Shown here: in pieces, positions 51,930 through 60,103 of the stretch | How the letters are laid out: each line of letters opens with the position of its first letter | Position numbering within the stretch: position 1 is the stretch's first letter | NCBI RefSeq assembly: GCF_029894335.1 | Contig: NZ_JARXZC010000011.1 | Location: forward strand, 1-64,000 | DNA length: 64,000 nt | Origin: Kitasatospora sp. MAP5-34 | GTDB taxonomy: Bacteria; Actinomycetota; Actinomycetes; Streptomycetales; Streptomycetaceae | Reading direction: 5' to 3' | Translations under genes and position numbers: made by a program | The notes under the pieces: model-generated | Seen by the model: only the letters and a program-made list of their open reading frames with translations | Databases searched by the model: none | What the model was told of the DNA's origin: nothing

Positions 51930-52115
51930 GGGTTCCTCGCCGTCGGTTTCGGTTCGTCCAGCAGGGCGTCCGGCGGTTCTCCGGGGTGTTCCGCCCTGTC
52001 CGGCCGGTGTGTCCAGGGCCCTTGTCCAGGCTGTTCCTGGAAACGTCGCAGGTGACACCATGAAGGCGGATCTGTGGACGAATCGCAATTCGGGGGAGAG
52101 AACGGAGAAAACTCC

Positions 52116-52697
52116 GTGAACCGGGTGAAAGGGATGAAGGGGGCGCCGGCGAAGCGGGCGCCAGGGGCGGAGTTCGTCCGGGTGTTCGTCCGGGCGGTGC
52201 GCGAGCGGCCGGGCTGGTTCACGGCGGTGGTCGGCGCCCTGCTGTGCGTACTCGGGTGGTACGGGGTGTCCGGCGAGACCCTCACGGCCCGCCAGCTGCC
52301 GTACCTGGCCTCGGGCACGGTGCCGGGAGCCGCGCTGATCGTGGCCGGCGCCGTCCTGGTGGCCGCCCGGTCACCGGGGCGGGGCGGCGCACCGGAACTG
52401 ACGGACCGCCGCGTCGAGGTGCTGTACACCCTGCTGGTCGAGCAGCCGGACGGGCCGGGGGCCGCTGAGCCGACCCGGGGCGAGGACGAGTCGGCGCTGC
52501 TGGCACTCCCCGAGGGGACGCTTTACCACCGCCCGGGCTGTCAACTGGTGGCCGGCAAGGAGCGGGCCGGGCCCGTGGCGGCGGCCGGGCTGCGCGAACG
52601 CGGCCTCACCCCCTGCCCGGTCTGCGACCCCGCACCGCCGCCCTCGGACGCCACACCGCCGGACGTCGGTCGGACGGACGCCGGTCGGAGGGACTGA
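52116..52697 (+). CDS. Small membrane protein with Ada-like Cys motif
   Basis: A 193-residue protein. Two hydrophobic helices (about 37-52 and 72-90) are followed by a cytoplasmic part that ends LYHRPGCQLVAGKERAG and GLTPCPVCDP. This Cys-x(n)-CPVC pattern is like the short Ada-type or nuclease-associated metal-site motif found in many actinobacterial proteins and may bind zinc. The gene lies six bases before the Liv permease gene and is divergent from the binding-protein unit, suggesting an accessory part of that transporter. GTG 52116 with GGAG is chosen; GTG 52074 would add 14 residues. Confidence 0.7.
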   Translation: MNRVKGMKGAPAKRAPGAEFVRVFVRAVRERPGWFTAVVGALLCVLGWYGVSGETLTARQLPYLASGTVPGAALIVAGAVLVAARSPGRGGAPELTDRRVEVLYTLLVEQPDGPGAAEPTRGEDESALLALPEGTLYHRPGCQLVAGKERAGPVAAAGLRERGLTPCPVCDPAPPPSDATPPDVGRTDAGRRD

Positions 52698-52703
52698 GGC
52701 GGC

Positions 52704-54677
52704 ATGGCCGACGGAGCCTCCCTCAGCCTCACCGTGGACCTGGCCCTCGCCGGGCTCACGGTCGGCAGTGCTGCCGCGCTGAGCGGCATCGGCCTGGTCG
52801 TCACACACCGGGCGACCGGGGTGCTCAACCTCGCCCAGGGCGCCCAGGCGATGGCCACCGCCTACCTGCTGCGCGAACTCGTCGTGGTCCAGCACTGGCC
52901 GACGGCGCTCGCGGCCGCCTTCTGCCTGCTGGTCGCGGCTCCGGCCCTCGGGCTCCTGCTGGACGCGCTCGTCTTCCGCCCCCTGCAACGGCGTGGCGCC
53001 GGGCCCGCCGAGACGATGGTGGCCTGCCTCGGGGTGTTCGTGCTGCTCATCGGCACGGTGGTGCTGCTCTGGGGCACGGCTCCGCTGGCCGACGCGCCGT
53101 CGCTCGTCCCGGCCACGCCGATCACCCTGCCCGGCGGGCACCTGCTGCGCCTGGACACCGCCGTCCAGCTCGGTGTCGTCCTGGGCCTCGCCCTGCTGGT
53201 CGGCGCCGTCACCCGCTTCACCGGCTTCGGCGCCCGGCTGCGCGCGGTGGTCGACAACCGGCGCCTCGCCGAACTCGCCGGGGTGGACGCCGACCGGGTC
53301 TCGGCCGCCGGGTGGGCGTTCGGCTCCTTCACCGCCGGGTTGGTCGGCGTGCTGCTGGCGCCGTTCCTGCTGCTGGACCCGTACGGGCTGCCGCTGCTGG
53401 TGATGGAGACCATGGCGGTCGCGGTGGTGGCCCGGCTCCGCAGCCTCCCGGTGGCCGTCGTCACCGGCCTGGCGCTCGGGATCGCGCAGAGCGAGCTGAC
53501 CCGGCTCCGGCCCGGTGGGCAGCTGCTGCCGCTGGTCCAGTCGGTGCAGGTGAACCTCTTCGTGGTCGCGCTGCTGGTGGCGGCGCTCTGGGGCGCCGGT
53601 CGCACGGTCGGCGACGGGGGCCCGCAGGCGGTGCCCGGTGGCGGGCGCCCGGCGGCCAGCCTGGCCGGGCAGGCGGCGCGGGCGGCCGGTACGGTCCTGC
53701 TCCTGCTGCCGCTCGGCTTCCAGGGGGACGACCTGCGGCGGGCGCTGCTCGTGCCGGCGCTCGCGCTCGTCCTGCTCTCGGTGGTGGTGGTCACCGGGTA
53801 CGGCGGGCAGATCTCGCTCGGGCAGGCCGGCTACGCCGGGCTCGGCTCGCTCGGGACGGCGCTGCTGATCTCCGGCCGGATCCCCGGGATCCCCGCGCTG
53901 CCACCCGTCGCCGCGCTGCTCGTCGCCGTCCTGGTGACGGCCCCGCTCGGGCTGCTCACCGGTTGGCCCGCGATCCGCCGCAGCGGGCTGGCGCTCGCCC
54001 TGGTGACCTTCGCCGTCGGTACGGCGATGAGCCGGTTCGTCTTCGAGCAGCCGTACGCCACCAACGGGCTCACCCTCGACCGGCCGGCCTTCCTGGCCGG
54101 TGACCGGGCGTTCTACACCGCCGAGTTGCTGCTGCTCGGGGCCGGGCTGCTGCTGGTGCGCAAGTTGCACGGCGGGCGGCTGGGCCGCGCCCTGACGGCG
54201 ATGCGCGACCACCAGGCCGGTGCCGCTGCGGCGGGGGTGGACGTGCCGCGCCTCAAATTGCTCGCGTTCACCGCCGGAGCCGGACTGGCCGCGCTCGGCG
54301 GTGGGTTGATGGGGCTGGCCGGGCGGGCCTTCGACGCGTCCGCCTTCGATCCGGTCCAAGGGCTGGTCTGGTTCGCGACGGTGGTGGTCGTGGGGGCCGA
54401 CAGCGCGGTGGGAGCGGTGCTGGCGGCCGCGCTGCTGGTCGGCCTGGACGCCGGTACCGCGCCCGGGATCTCGGCGGTGGTGGTCGGCGCGCTGGCGATG
54501 GCGCTGGGCCGGATGCCGGGCGGCCTCGCCGGGGTGGCCCGGCGGGCCGTCCGGTGGGGGGAGCCCCGGCCGGTCCCGGTCCCGGCGGAGCGGCTGAGCC
54601 CGGCGGGAGTACGCACGCGGGAGCGCCTCGCGGAGCGGCTTTCGGGCCGTCGGCGGGACGGGGTGGTGCGGCGGTGA
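52704..54677 (+). CDS. Fused LivH-LivM ABC permease
   Basis: A 657-residue protein with both permease domains of a branched-chain amino-acid-type transporter in one chain. The LivH half comes first (VVTHRATGVLNLAQGAQAM, FRPLQRRGAGPAE, RLRAVVDNRRLAELAGVDAD). A Gly/Pro-rich joint near residues 305-330 leads to the LivM half (GYGGQISLGQAGYAGLGSLG, MRDHQAGAAAAGVDVPRLK). Separate genes are more usual. The fused form implies a fixed 1:1 heterodimer-like pore. GAGGCGG precedes ATG 52704, and the stop overlaps the next GTG. Confidence 0.9.
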   Translation: MADGASLSLTVDLALAGLTVGSAAALSGIGLVVTHRATGVLNLAQGAQAMATAYLLRELVVVQHWPTALAAAFCLLVAAPALGLLLDALVFRPLQRRGAGPAETMVACLGVFVLLIGTVVLLWGTAPLADAPSLVPATPITLPGGHLLRLDTAVQLGVVLGLALLVGAVTRFTGFGARLRAVVDNRRLAELAGVDADRVSAAGWAFGSFTAGLVGVLLAPFLLLDPYGLPLLVMETMAVAVVARLRSLPVAVVTGLALGIAQSELTRLRPGGQLLPLVQSVQVNLFVVALLVAALWGAGRTVGDGGPQAVPGGGRPAASLAGQAARAAGTVLLLLPLGFQGDDLRRALLVPALALVLLSVVVVTGYGGQISLGQAGYAGLGSLGTALLISGRIPGIPALPPVAALLVAVLVTAPLGLLTGWPAIRRSGLALALVTFAVGTAMSRFVFEQPYATNGLTLDRPAFLAGDRAFYTAELLLLGAGLLLVRKLHGGRLGRALTAMRDHQAGAAAAGVDVPRLKLLAFTAGAGLAALGGGLMGLAGRAFDASAFDPVQGLVWFATVVVVGADSAVGAVLAAALLVGLDAGTAPGISAVVVGALAMALGRMPGGLAGVARRAVRWGEPRPVPVPAERLSPAGVRTRERLAERLSGRRRDGVVRR

Positions 54678-55441
54678 ACGGAGTGGCTCCCGGCAGGGCG
54701 GCGCGGCTGACGGTCCGTGGGGTGGTCCGGCGGTTCGGTGGGATCGCCGCCGTGGACGGCGTCGACCTGGTCGCGCCACCGGGCCGGATCACGGCGTTGA
54801 TCGGCCCCAACGGAGCGGGAAAGAGCACCCTCTTCGACTGCCTGAGCGGCACCGCCCGCCCGGACGAGGGCCGCGTCCTGCTGGGCGGCCGCGACATCAC
54901 CCGGCTGCCGGAACACGTCCGGGCCCGGCTGGGCCTGGCCCGGACCTTCCAGCGGATCGCGGTCTTCCCGACCCTCACGGTCGCGGAGAACGTCCGGGTC
55001 GGGGCCGAGCGGGCGGGCGGTGGGGGGTCGCGCGGGTCGTTCGGGTACGAGCGGGACGGGCTGAGGACCGAGCGGGCGCTCGCCCTGCTGGGCCTGACGG
55101 CCGTGGCGGAGCGGCCGGCCGCCGGGCTGCCCACCGGGACGCTGCGGATGCTGGAACTGGCGCGGGCGTTGGCGGGCGCGCCACGCGTGCTGCTGCTCGA
55201 CGAACCGTCGGTCGGCCTCGACGCCGCCGAGACCGTACGGCTCGCCGCCGTACTGCGGGCGCTGGCGGCGGACGGCCTGGCGCTGCTGCTTGTGGAGCAC
55301 GACACCGAGCTGGTGGCGGAGCTGGCCGACGCGGTCTACGCGATGGCGGCGGGCCGGGTGGTGGCCTGCGGCCCGGCGGCGCGGGTGCTCGCCGATCCAC
55401 GGGTGGGCCTGACCTGGGGAGTGGCCGCCGATGACGGTTGA
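54674..55441 (+). CDS. LivG-type ABC ATPase with altered signature motif
   Basis: A 255-residue nucleotide-binding subunit. Walker A (IGPNGAGKST), Walker B (LLLDEPSVGLD) and the switch His (LLVEHD) are intact. The ABC signature, normally LSxGQQRxLE, reads LPTGTLRMLELARAL, with the Ser and Gln changed. In a heterodimer the signature of one subunit completes the ATP site of the other, so this change affects the site built on LivF's Walker A, which is itself altered. The start is GTG 54674 (GTGA overlap with the permease). The gene overlaps livF by 11 bases. Confidence 0.88.
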   Translation: MNGVAPGRAARLTVRGVVRRFGGIAAVDGVDLVAPPGRITALIGPNGAGKSTLFDCLSGTARPDEGRVLLGGRDITRLPEHVRARLGLARTFQRIAVFPTLTVAENVRVGAERAGGGGSRGSFGYERDGLRTERALALLGLTAVAERPAAGLPTGTLRMLELARALAGAPRVLLLDEPSVGLDAAETVRLAAVLRALAADGLALLLVEHDTELVAELADAVYAMAAGRVVACGPAARVLADPRVGLTWGVAADDG

Positions 55442-56252
55442 GGCCGAACTGCGCGGGGTGCGGGTCCGGTACGGTCCGGTGGAGGCCCTGCACGGTGTCG
55501 ACCTGGCCTTTCCCGCCGGACGGGTCACCCTCCTGCTGGGGCGCAACGGCTCCGGCCGTACCAGCGCGCTGCACGTGCTGGCCGGGGTGGTGCGGCCCTC
55601 CGCCGGGCGGGTGCTGTGGCGGGGAACCGAGGTCGGCGGGCTCGACGCCCACCGCCGGGCCCGGCTCGGGCTGGCGCTGGTCCCCGCCGAACGGGCGGTG
55701 TTCGGGTCGTTGACGGTGGCGGAGAACCTCCGGCTCGCGGTGTCCGGCCCGCAGGCCGACGCCGTCGTGGAGCTGTTCCCGGAGTTGGCCGCGCTGCTCG
55801 GACGGCAGGCCGGGACGCTGTCGGGTGGCCAGCAGCAGCTGGTGGCGGTGACCAGGGCGCTGCTCGGACGGCCCCGGTTGCTGCTGCTGGACGAACCGGA
55901 CCGGGGGCTCGCACCCGCAGTGGCCGCGCGGCTGCACGGGATCCTGCTCGACTCCGTCCGGGAGGGCCGGACGGTCGTCATCGCGGCGCAGTCCCTGCCC
56001 CGGCTGCCGGTCGCCGACTGCCTGGTTCACGTACTGCACCGGGGGCGGGTCGTGCTCTCGGGCGAACCGGCGGAGCTGGGTGAGCTGAGTGCGATGGGTG
56101 AGATGGGTGAGATGGGTGAGACGCCGCCCCCAATCGCCGGTCGGTCCACGTCAGGCGGCGGCCCGGGAGCGCTGGGAGGCCCGCCAGAGCGAGACCAGGC
56201 TGAACACGCCCATCGCGGCGATCACGGCGGCGGAGAGCAGGAAGGCCGGTGA
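55431..56252 (+). CDS. LivF-type ABC ATPase with Arg in place of Walker A Lys
   Basis: A 273-residue nucleotide-binding subunit. Walker A reads LLGRNGSGRTS, with Arg replacing the lysine that contacts ATP phosphates. The signature is normal (LSGGQQQLVAVTRAL), Walker B is LLLLDEPDRGLAP, and the usual switch His is Gln (VIAAQSLP). This subunit's own site looks catalytically weak, while its good signature can still serve the LivG site. The last 60 residues begin with a 9-bp tandem repeat and do not resemble LivF. They overlap the convergent TVP38 gene by about 100 bp, so the natural end may have been lost by slippage. Confidence 0.82.
   Translation: MTVEAELRGVRVRYGPVEALHGVDLAFPAGRVTLLLGRNGSGRTSALHVLAGVVRPSAGRVLWRGTEVGGLDAHRRARLGLALVPAERAVFGSLTVAENLRLAVSGPQADAVVELFPELAALLGRQAGTLSGGQQQLVAVTRALLGRPRLLLLDEPDRGLAPAVAARLHGILLDSVREGRTVVIAAQSLPRLPVADCLVHVLHRGRVVLSGEPAELGELSAMGEMGEMGETPPPIAGRSTSGGGPGALGGPPERDQAEHAHRGDHGGGEQEGR
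56093..56119 (+). repeat. Three 9-bp tandem units in the livF tail
   Basis: GATGGGTGA is repeated exactly three times, giving MGEMGEMGE, preceded by degenerate related units from about 56076. It marks where the LivF-like sequence ends. Confidence 0.8.
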
Positions 56253-56825
56253 ACCGGGCGTACCCGCGCTGGCGCCCGCGACGACGTACGCGGCGGTGCC
56301 GGGCAGCACGCCCAGCGCGGTCGCGGAGAGGAACGGCGCGGTCCGCACCCCGGAGAACGCGGCGCCGTAGTTGGCGGCCTGGAACGGGATGCCCGGGATC
56401 AGCCTCAGCAGCAGGACGCTGCGGAAGCCCTGCTCGGTGAGCCGCCGGTCCAGGGCCGCCAGCACCTTCGCCTTGAGCAGCGGGCGCAGCGCGTCCCGCC
56501 CGAGCGAGCGGCCGAGGGCGAAGGCGAGTGCCGCGCCGAGGGTGGTGCCGAGCACGGCGAGCGGCAGCCCGACGGTCACGCCGAGCAGCAGGCCCGCAGC
56601 CGCGTTCAGCGCGGGTTTGGGGACGAAGGCGAGCGTGCCCAGTGCGTAGACCGCCAGGAAGACGGGCGCCCGCCAGAGCCCGGGGGTACGGGCCGCCAGC
56701 AGCTGCGTCGGGTCCCAGAGCAGCAGCGATCCGGCCGCCGCAGCGAGGATCAGCAGCAGCAGCGCCAGGCGCAGCCGGGGTGAGCGGCCGGGTCGGGTCG
56801 GGGTGGAGGCGGGGGCGTCGGGCAC
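56151..56825 (-). CDS. TVP38/TMEM64 (VTT/DedA-like) membrane protein
   Basis: A 224-residue protein with five or six helices and the VTT domain: FLAVYALGTLAFVPKPALNA, then GTTLGAALAFALGRSLGRDA, FRSVLLLRLIPGIPFQAANY and a final helix pair. Relatives include DedA and TMEM41B lipid scramblases, so a lipid-handling role at the plasma membrane is likely. The reentrant-loop Arg/Gly motif is present (LLLRLIPGIPF). It is convergent with the liv operon and overlaps the livF tail. Start ATG 56825. Confidence 0.88.
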   Translation of the reverse strand: MPDAPASTPTRPGRSPRLRLALLLLILAAAAGSLLLWDPTQLLAARTPGLWRAPVFLAVYALGTLAFVPKPALNAAAGLLLGVTVGLPLAVLGTTLGAALAFALGRSLGRDALRPLLKAKVLAALDRRLTEQGFRSVLLLRLIPGIPFQAANYGAAFSGVRTAPFLSATALGVLPGTAAYVVAGASAGTPGSPAFLLSAAVIAAMGVFSLVSLWRASQRSRAAA

Positions 56826-56900
56826 CCGGTGAGCCTAACCGGGCGCGGGCCGGCGACCGGACCGGTGCCCGGGCCGACTGCCCGGTCTTACTACCTGGTC

Positions 56901-57842
56901 CTACCTGGTCGCGCTCCGCAGCTTCTTGAGGTGGGAGATGTCGATGGCGTGGCGGGCGCCCTCGACGCGTGCGGGGTCGTGGCGCCCATCCGGGGTCTCG
57001 ATGATCAGCGGGACGCCTTCGGTCGCCGGGTGCGCGAACAGCTCCCCGAACGGGTCGGCGCCGATGTGGCCGGCGCCGATGTTGGCGTGCCGGTCCTTGC
57101 GGGCACCGACCACGTCCATCGAGTCGTTGGCGTGGATCAGCCGCAGCCGGCCGGGGCCGACAGCCGCGACCAGGGTGTCGAGGGCGTCGGCCACCCCGCC
57201 TGGCGCCGCGAGGTCGTGACCGGCTGCGAAGGCGTGGCAGGTGTCCAGGCAGACGCCGACCTTCGGGTGGTGGTCCAGCGCGTCCGCGTACGCGGCGAGG
57301 TCCTCCATCCGGGAGCAGAGCGAGTTGCCCTGCCCGGCTGTCGGTTCGAGCAGCAGCCAGGGCGCGTCCTCACCGAGCGCGTCCAACTCGTCCAGCAGCG
57401 GCCGGACATCCTCCCGCACCTGGGCCATCGCGGCCGCGTACCGGGAGCCGCCACCGGGCGCCTGTCCCACCGCCGAACCCGTGTGCACGACGACCCCGAG
57501 CGCGCCGATCCGGTGTGCGCGCAGCAGTGAGTGGCGCAGCGATTCGGCGGAACGTTCCCGCGTCGCGGTGGAGTCCGAGCCGAAGTTGATCAGGTACGGC
57601 GCGTGGACGTACGCTGGGATGCCCTCCGCCGTGCACGCCTCGCGGAACTCCGCGTCCTTGGCGGCGTCACCGGCGGGCGTGGCCCAGCCGCGCGGGTTCG
57701 CCACGAAGACCTGCACCGCCTCCGCCCCGACCCGCCGGGCGTACGCGAGCCCGGTCCCGACCAACCCGCGCCCGGCGACGGGAACATGCGCGCCGACGGG
57801 GTTGCGGCGGGCGGGGGCGGGCGGCTGGGCTGCGGCGTTCAT
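56901..57842 (-). CDS. nfo: Deoxyribonuclease IV (endonuclease IV, AP endonuclease)
   Basis: A 313-residue TIM-barrel enzyme that incises DNA 5' to abasic sites and trims blocked 3' ends using three Zn ions. Metal ligands appear in order: VGAHVPV, VHAPYLINFGS, VVHTGSAVGQ, LLLEPTAGQGN, CLDTCHAFAAG, LIHANDSM, DRHANIGAGHIG and IIETPDG. Length is slightly above the E. coli enzyme because of an N-terminal Pro/Ala extension. It belongs to base-excision repair. No strong ribosome site is seen before ATG 57842. Confidence 0.93.
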   Translation of the reverse strand: MNAAAQPPAPARRNPVGAHVPVAGRGLVGTGLAYARRVGAEAVQVFVANPRGWATPAGDAAKDAEFREACTAEGIPAYVHAPYLINFGSDSTATRERSAESLRHSLLRAHRIGALGVVVHTGSAVGQAPGGGSRYAAAMAQVREDVRPLLDELDALGEDAPWLLLEPTAGQGNSLCSRMEDLAAYADALDHHPKVGVCLDTCHAFAAGHDLAAPGGVADALDTLVAAVGPGRLRLIHANDSMDVVGARKDRHANIGAGHIGADPFGELFAHPATEGVPLIIETPDGRHDPARVEGARHAIDISHLKKLRSATR

Positions 57843-57985
57843 GGGTCCGAGGATGCCATGGCGTCGCAGCGGGCCGTGACGAGGGTGAGGGCGGTAGCGA
57901 CAGCCGGTGAGACGGCACCGATGATGTCGGGGGGCATCAGGACTGCCCAGCCGCCCACGCCCGACCGAGGTTTACGGAGTACCCG

Positions 57986-58537
57986 ATGGCCGACACCACT
58001 CTCCCCGAATGCCGTTGCGGATGCGGCGACACCCGACTCGGCAACCACGGCTTCGCCAGGAGCGGCGGCCACGATCAGAAGGCGATGCTCCGGCGGTTCC
58101 GCGCCGACTTCGGCGACGAGTCCGGCATGATCGGCCGGTTCCTCGACTGGTACGACGACAACCGGCCCACCCGTACAGCGGACGAGTGGGGCACGATCCG
58201 TCAGCTCGTCGCCTGGCTGGACCAGAAGAACGGGAGCAGCGACCACGAGACCGCGATGCGCCTGATGAAGCTCAGCGAGGAGGTCGGCGAGACCATGCAG
58301 GCCTACATCGGCGCGATCGGCCAGAATCCTCGGAAGGGCGTCACGCACAGCCCGGCCGACGTGGCCGACGAGCTGTGCGACGTCATCGTCACCGCCATGG
58401 TCGCTCTCGACCGGTTCACGCCGGACCCGGAACAGCACCTCGCGGCGAGGATCCAGCGGATCGCCGACCGATCGCGCGCGATGCTCGACGTGCCCGCCGC
58501 CGAAGCGGCGCCGGACGGCGCAGCCGAACTCCGGTGA
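57986..58537 (+). CDS. MazG-like nucleotide pyrophosphohydrolase with N-terminal Cys cluster
   Basis: A 183-residue protein. Residues 8-15 hold a Cys cluster (CRCGCGD) that may bind zinc. The all-alpha NTP-PPase fold follows, with metal-binding EEVGE (in LMKLSEEVGETMQAYIG) and DELCD (in ADVADELCDVIVTAMVAL), the standard ExxE...ExxD-type site. It probably hydrolyses non-canonical or excess NTPs. The nearby nfo gene, divergent, fits a nucleotide/DNA-quality context. GGAG lies seven bases before ATG 57986. Confidence 0.85.
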   Translation: MADTTLPECRCGCGDTRLGNHGFARSGGHDQKAMLRRFRADFGDESGMIGRFLDWYDDNRPTRTADEWGTIRQLVAWLDQKNGSSDHETAMRLMKLSEEVGETMQAYIGAIGQNPRKGVTHSPADVADELCDVIVTAMVALDRFTPDPEQHLAARIQRIADRSRAMLDVPAAEAAPDGAAELR

Positions 58538-58722
58538 CCAACTCCGGGGGCTGTCGGGGTGGGTGCTGCTGAGCCGCCGCTGTCCGCCCCGGGCCGGAGC
58601 GGGCTCGGCCCGAGCGCGCCGCTCATGCTGGATCATGGTGTGAGGGTGAGCCTGTCCTGCGGGAGTATGCGGGGGCGGCGTTCGCCGCCCGCCGCACACC
58701 TCGCCGAAGGAGAGCACCAGCG

Positions 58723-59067
58723 ATGACCGAGCCGTCCGCCTACGCCCAGCAGATCGCCGCAGTCATCCGCCCCGCCATGCTCACCGGCCTCCAGGAGGCC
58801 GAACTCCTCGGCCCCGTCGGCACCCAGCGCATCAACGAGTGGGCGGACTGGATCTCCGAAGCCATTGCCCAGGCGGTCGTGCAGCCGATCACGGCGGAAC
58901 GCGACGCCTTCGCCGACCGGGTCGACACCCTCAGCCACATCGCCAAGCGGCACAAGGACGGGTACGCCGACGCCGTCGCGGACGTCCAGAAGCTGGAGAT
59001 CCGGATCACCGAGCTGGAAGCCGAACTGGCCGAGCTGCGGGCCGCCGCGGAGCTCGGCCGGGACTGA
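58723..59067 (+). CDS. Coiled-coil hypothetical protein
   Basis: A 114-residue, all-helical acidic protein. The last 50 residues show heptad-like spacing (VQKLEIRITELEAELAELRA) and should form a coiled coil. The N-terminal part (YAQQIAAVIRPAMLTGLQEA) is a helical hairpin. No enzymatic motif is present. GGAGAG precedes ATG 58723. It is in the same direction as the MazG-like gene, 185 bp downstream. Confidence 0.7.
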   Translation: MTEPSAYAQQIAAVIRPAMLTGLQEAELLGPVGTQRINEWADWISEAIAQAVVQPITAERDAFADRVDTLSHIAKRHKDGYADAVADVQKLEIRITELEAELAELRAAAELGRD

Positions 59068-59103
59068 GCCTGCGGCCCCGGGGCGGGCGCGTCACCAGGC
59101 ACG

Positions 59104-60024
59104 TCACCGGGCTGGGCGTACGCCCGTGAAGACCGTGGTGGCGGAGAGCAGGAAGGCGTCGGGTCGCCGCAGGATGCCCTCCGGTGCCCCGGGATCGATC
59201 AACACGTCGAGTGTCCTGCAGTCCTCGACGTCCAGGGACTCGCTCATCGCCTCCCGCAGCCGGGTCAGATGGTTGTGCAGGAAGGCGCGGGCCGTCTCGC
59301 CCAGCGGTGCCGGCAGGTCGAGCAGGAAGGTGAAGCCGCCGGTACGGGTGAGTCCGGCGCGGCCGAGCATCGCGGGCCAGTCCTCGACCACGGCGGTGCT
59401 GCCGGGGAGTTCGGCTCGCATGATCTCGAACCAGTGCTCCTGGGCGGTGTCGAGCCGGGCCTGGAGGCCCGGCCTGCCGATGCCGATATCGCGCGGGAGG
59501 AAGCGCATCGGCAGGCCGCCCTCCGCCAGGGCGAGCAGGCCGCCGGGCCTCAGCACAGCAGCGAGTGCGTCCAACGCGCCCTGCTGGTCGCCGAGATGGT
59601 GCACGGCCTTGCTGCTCCAGATCAGATCTGCCGGGCCGAGGCCGCCCGCCCCGTGCTCGTCACCGTCGGTCAGGCCCTCGGGCAGCTCGGCATGCCGGAC
59701 GGTCACCCGGCCGTCCAGGCCGAGCCGCTCGGCGCGGGCCAGGGCGTGGTCCAGCAGCCCGGGCGCGCCGTCCACGGCGACCGCCTCGGCGTCGGCGAAG
59801 GCCTCGGCGAGCACGCAGGTCATCACGCCCGGCCCGCTGCCGATGTCGAGGATGCGCCGGACCTCCTGCTCCGGGCCGAGCAGCTCCCTCAGGCGGTCCG
59901 CCGTCAGGCGGAGGACCGGGAGCTGCAGTTCGCCGGAGTCCTCCAGTTGGTCGGTCATGACCTCCCAGTCGATCTCGGTGTGGTGGTGTCCGGGTCCGGG
60001 TCGGTGACTGCTGTGTGCGCTCAT
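59104..60024 (-). CDS. Class I SAM-dependent methyltransferase
   Basis: A 306-residue Rossmann methyltransferase. Motif I is RILDIGSGPGVMTCVLAEAF, motif II AVAVDGAPGLLDHA, and motif IV ADLIWSSKAVHHLGD. A C-terminal helical cap (about 200-306) probably binds the substrate. A His-rich start (HSSHRPGPGHHH) precedes the fold. It is divergent from an XRE-cupin regulator with a palindrome between them, so it is a likely target of that regulator. ATG 60024 is chosen; the longer frame above contains no family sequence. Confidence 0.86.
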   Translation of the reverse strand: MSAHSSHRPGPGHHHTEIDWEVMTDQLEDSGELQLPVLRLTADRLRELLGPEQEVRRILDIGSGPGVMTCVLAEAFADAEAVAVDGAPGLLDHALARAERLGLDGRVTVRHAELPEGLTDGDEHGAGGLGPADLIWSSKAVHHLGDQQGALDALAAVLRPGGLLALAEGGLPMRFLPRDIGIGRPGLQARLDTAQEHWFEIMRAELPGSTAVVEDWPAMLGRAGLTRTGGFTFLLDLPAPLGETARAFLHNHLTRLREAMSESLDVEDCRTLDVLIDPGAPEGILRRPDAFLLSATTVFTGVRPAR

Positions 60025-60055
60025 GCCGAGGAGCGTGCACCCGCCCGGACGGCAA

Positions 60056-60073
60056 CGGCAACTTCTGTTGCCG
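60056..60073. promoter_or_regulatory. Palindrome between methyltransferase and XRE-cupin genes
   Basis: CGGCAAC-TTCT-GTTGCCG has perfect 7-bp arms with a four-base spacer; another GGCAAC lies directly before it at 60051-60056. It sits between divergent starts at 60024 and 60104 and is a likely operator of the XRE-cupin protein. Confidence 0.6.
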
Positions 60074-60103
60074 ATTCCGGGACAGCGGGGTGGAATGGCC
60101 GCC

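Noticed and set aside
51043..52119. A 358-codon plus-strand frame opposite the lipoprotein genes
   Set aside because: Both minus-strand genes have lipoboxes and ordered domains; this frame mirrors the Ser/Ala tract as an Ala/Glu/Leu run.
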